Assembly (NCBI GenBank): GCA_029237695.1
Contig: CM055265.1
Span: forward strand, 120,667,078-120,731,077
DNA from: Conchocele bisecta
Taxonomy: Eukaryota; Mollusca; Bivalvia; Lucinida; Thyasiridae
DNA length: 64,000 nucleotides
Direction of reading: 5' to 3'
Position numbers and translations under genes: made by a program. The notes beneath the pieces were generated by a model that was given only the letters and a program-made list of their open reading frames with translations, was not told the origin of the DNA and ran no database searches. Positions within the stretch are counted from its first letter, which is position 1; every line of letters begins with the position of its first letter. This document shows positions 62,850 through 64,000 of the stretch, one piece after another.

Positions 62850-64000
62850 ATTTTTGTCTCGCCTGCGAAGCAGAAAGACATAGGTTCTGCTTTTCCGGAG
62901 TCGTCGTTGTCGTCAGCGTCATCATTCAAGGTTAAGTTTTTGTGCTGCGATCATTAGTTATCCGCTACAGTCATCAAACTTTATACATCCTTTTACTATG
63001 ATATATAGATGCATATAGGACTATGATTTTTTTCTCGGGGCCCCAGGGTCAAGGTCAAACTCTATTTATGCCCGACCACGATAGTAGAGGGGGTATTTAG
63101 TTTTACCCTTGTCCGTCCCCGTCCGTCCATCACCAACCTTTAAAACTTTTAAACCGTACTAGCTACATACTTGAAACTTGGTGTCTAGCTTCCTTATGAT
63201 GAGTAGATGCGCAAAGTTTATTTCCATTTTTGATTCGACCCATGGATCATGGATTATCTCCCCCTTTTAGAGTTAAAATTTGGCAATTTTGCCTTGTAAG
63301 TCGTAATTATTTTTAAACCATACTAGATACACACCTGAAACATGTAGCTTCCATTATGATGAGTAGATGCGCAAAGTTTATTTTGATTTGACCCCCGGGT
63401 CATGTATTATCTCCCCTTTTTCGAATTAGATTTTGTCAATTTTGCCTTGTAAGTCATAAAACTTTTAAACCGTAATAGCTACAGACCATACTCGATGCAC
63501 AGCTGAAACTTGGTATATAGCTTCCTTATGATGAGTAGATGCGTAAAGTTTATTTTTATGCCACCGGGTTTCGAAGAAACGGGTGGCATATAGTGTTTGG
63601 ACCGTCCGTCCGTCCGTCCGTCCGTCTGTCCATCCGGGCACACATTAGGGTACTTATGTGGCTAGCCCCACAGGGTTATGGACTTGGTAAAGGATAGGGT
63701 TGGTTACAATTAGCCACCTAAAAATCCTTTTATGTGGCTAAAAATCGTTTTATGTGGCTAATATTTAACATGTGATAAGCCACATAAGTATAGTACTGTA
63801 AGAACGTCCGTCCGTCCGTCCGTCCGTCCGTCCGTCCGTCCGTACAGACGAGAGCTACATTGTGAGGTTAACCACACAGTGATGGACTTGTTAAGAGATG
63901 CTTATTCCGTTTTAACCCCGTTATAAATTGCTCTTGTGGGGTTATTTTGTCTTGTGGGGTTGTTTTTTTCTGTACGATTGATGTTTGATTTAGGATGGGT
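62850..64000. repeat. cluster of diverged ~140-170-bp repeats and (GTCC)n microsatellites
   Basis: AAACTTTTAAACCGTA(C/A)TAGCTAC and CTTCCTTATGATGAGTAGATGC recur at about 63140, 63310 and 63460. A hairpin CCACCGGGTTTCGAAGAAACGGGTGG starts at 63562. (GTCC)n runs lie at about 63605-63630 and 63805-63844, and a GTGGCTA word repeats between them. No gene is seen. Confidence 0.75.

Overview
The window is animal genomic DNA. Genes are spliced with GT/AG introns, coding density is very low, most of the sequence is repeats, and there is one 500-base N gap (25742-26241). The mix of hairpin MITEs, GGAC/GTCC microsatellites next to long tandem arrays, FLYWCH/MULE transposases, jockey-superfamily and CR1/L2-like LINEs, and a SINE with a conserved central domain looks most like a bivalve mollusc. 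That taxonomic call is an inference.

Two host-type genes are recognised, both on the minus strand. (1) A valacyclovir hydrolase / biphenyl hydrolase-like (BPHL) gene occupies about 635-12075, perhaps to 15041. I could place five exons with phase-consistent splice junctions and one probable 5' exon. The nucleophile serine and catalytic aspartate are present; the last exon, with the catalytic histidine, lies beyond base 1. Its introns are packed with repeats, and a repeat end lies within roughly 35 bases of most of its splice acceptors. (2) Two 3' exons of a HECT E3 ubiquitin ligase (G2E3-like) lie at 47592-49087, with the catalytic cysteine. A SAM-like first exon at 52212-52454 may belong to it.

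The rest is mobile DNA. 15-19 kb holds a ~169-bp tandem array and MITEs. 20.3-24.5 kb is a broken LINE (endonuclease, RT, RNase H, zinc knuckle) with an internal 263-bp duplication. 25.7-27.5 kb holds the gap and two large microsatellites. 27.9-29.3 kb is a foldback repeat. 29.7-31.1 kb is an internally deleted FLYWCH-MULE gene. 32001-33823 is an apparently intact DD37D mariner-like transposon with perfect 52-bp inverted repeats. 33.8-35.4 kb is a CR1/L2-like LINE 3' end. 35.8-38.7 kb is a second, frameshifted MULE with motif-rich flanks. 39.4-42.9 kb is a SAM-like/integrase-core gene behind a 21-bp repeat array.

The same 21-bp array and 5' leader occur again, inverted, at 52.46-54.6 kb before a different SAM-like coding start. 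Two nearly identical noncoding leaders therefore sit in front of strongly diverged coding regions. That, the repeat-bounded splice sites of the BPHL gene and the intact mariner are the most interesting observations. From 55 to 64 kb I see only repeats (MITEs, hairpins, a SINE, GTCC microsatellites) and unrecognised DNA.
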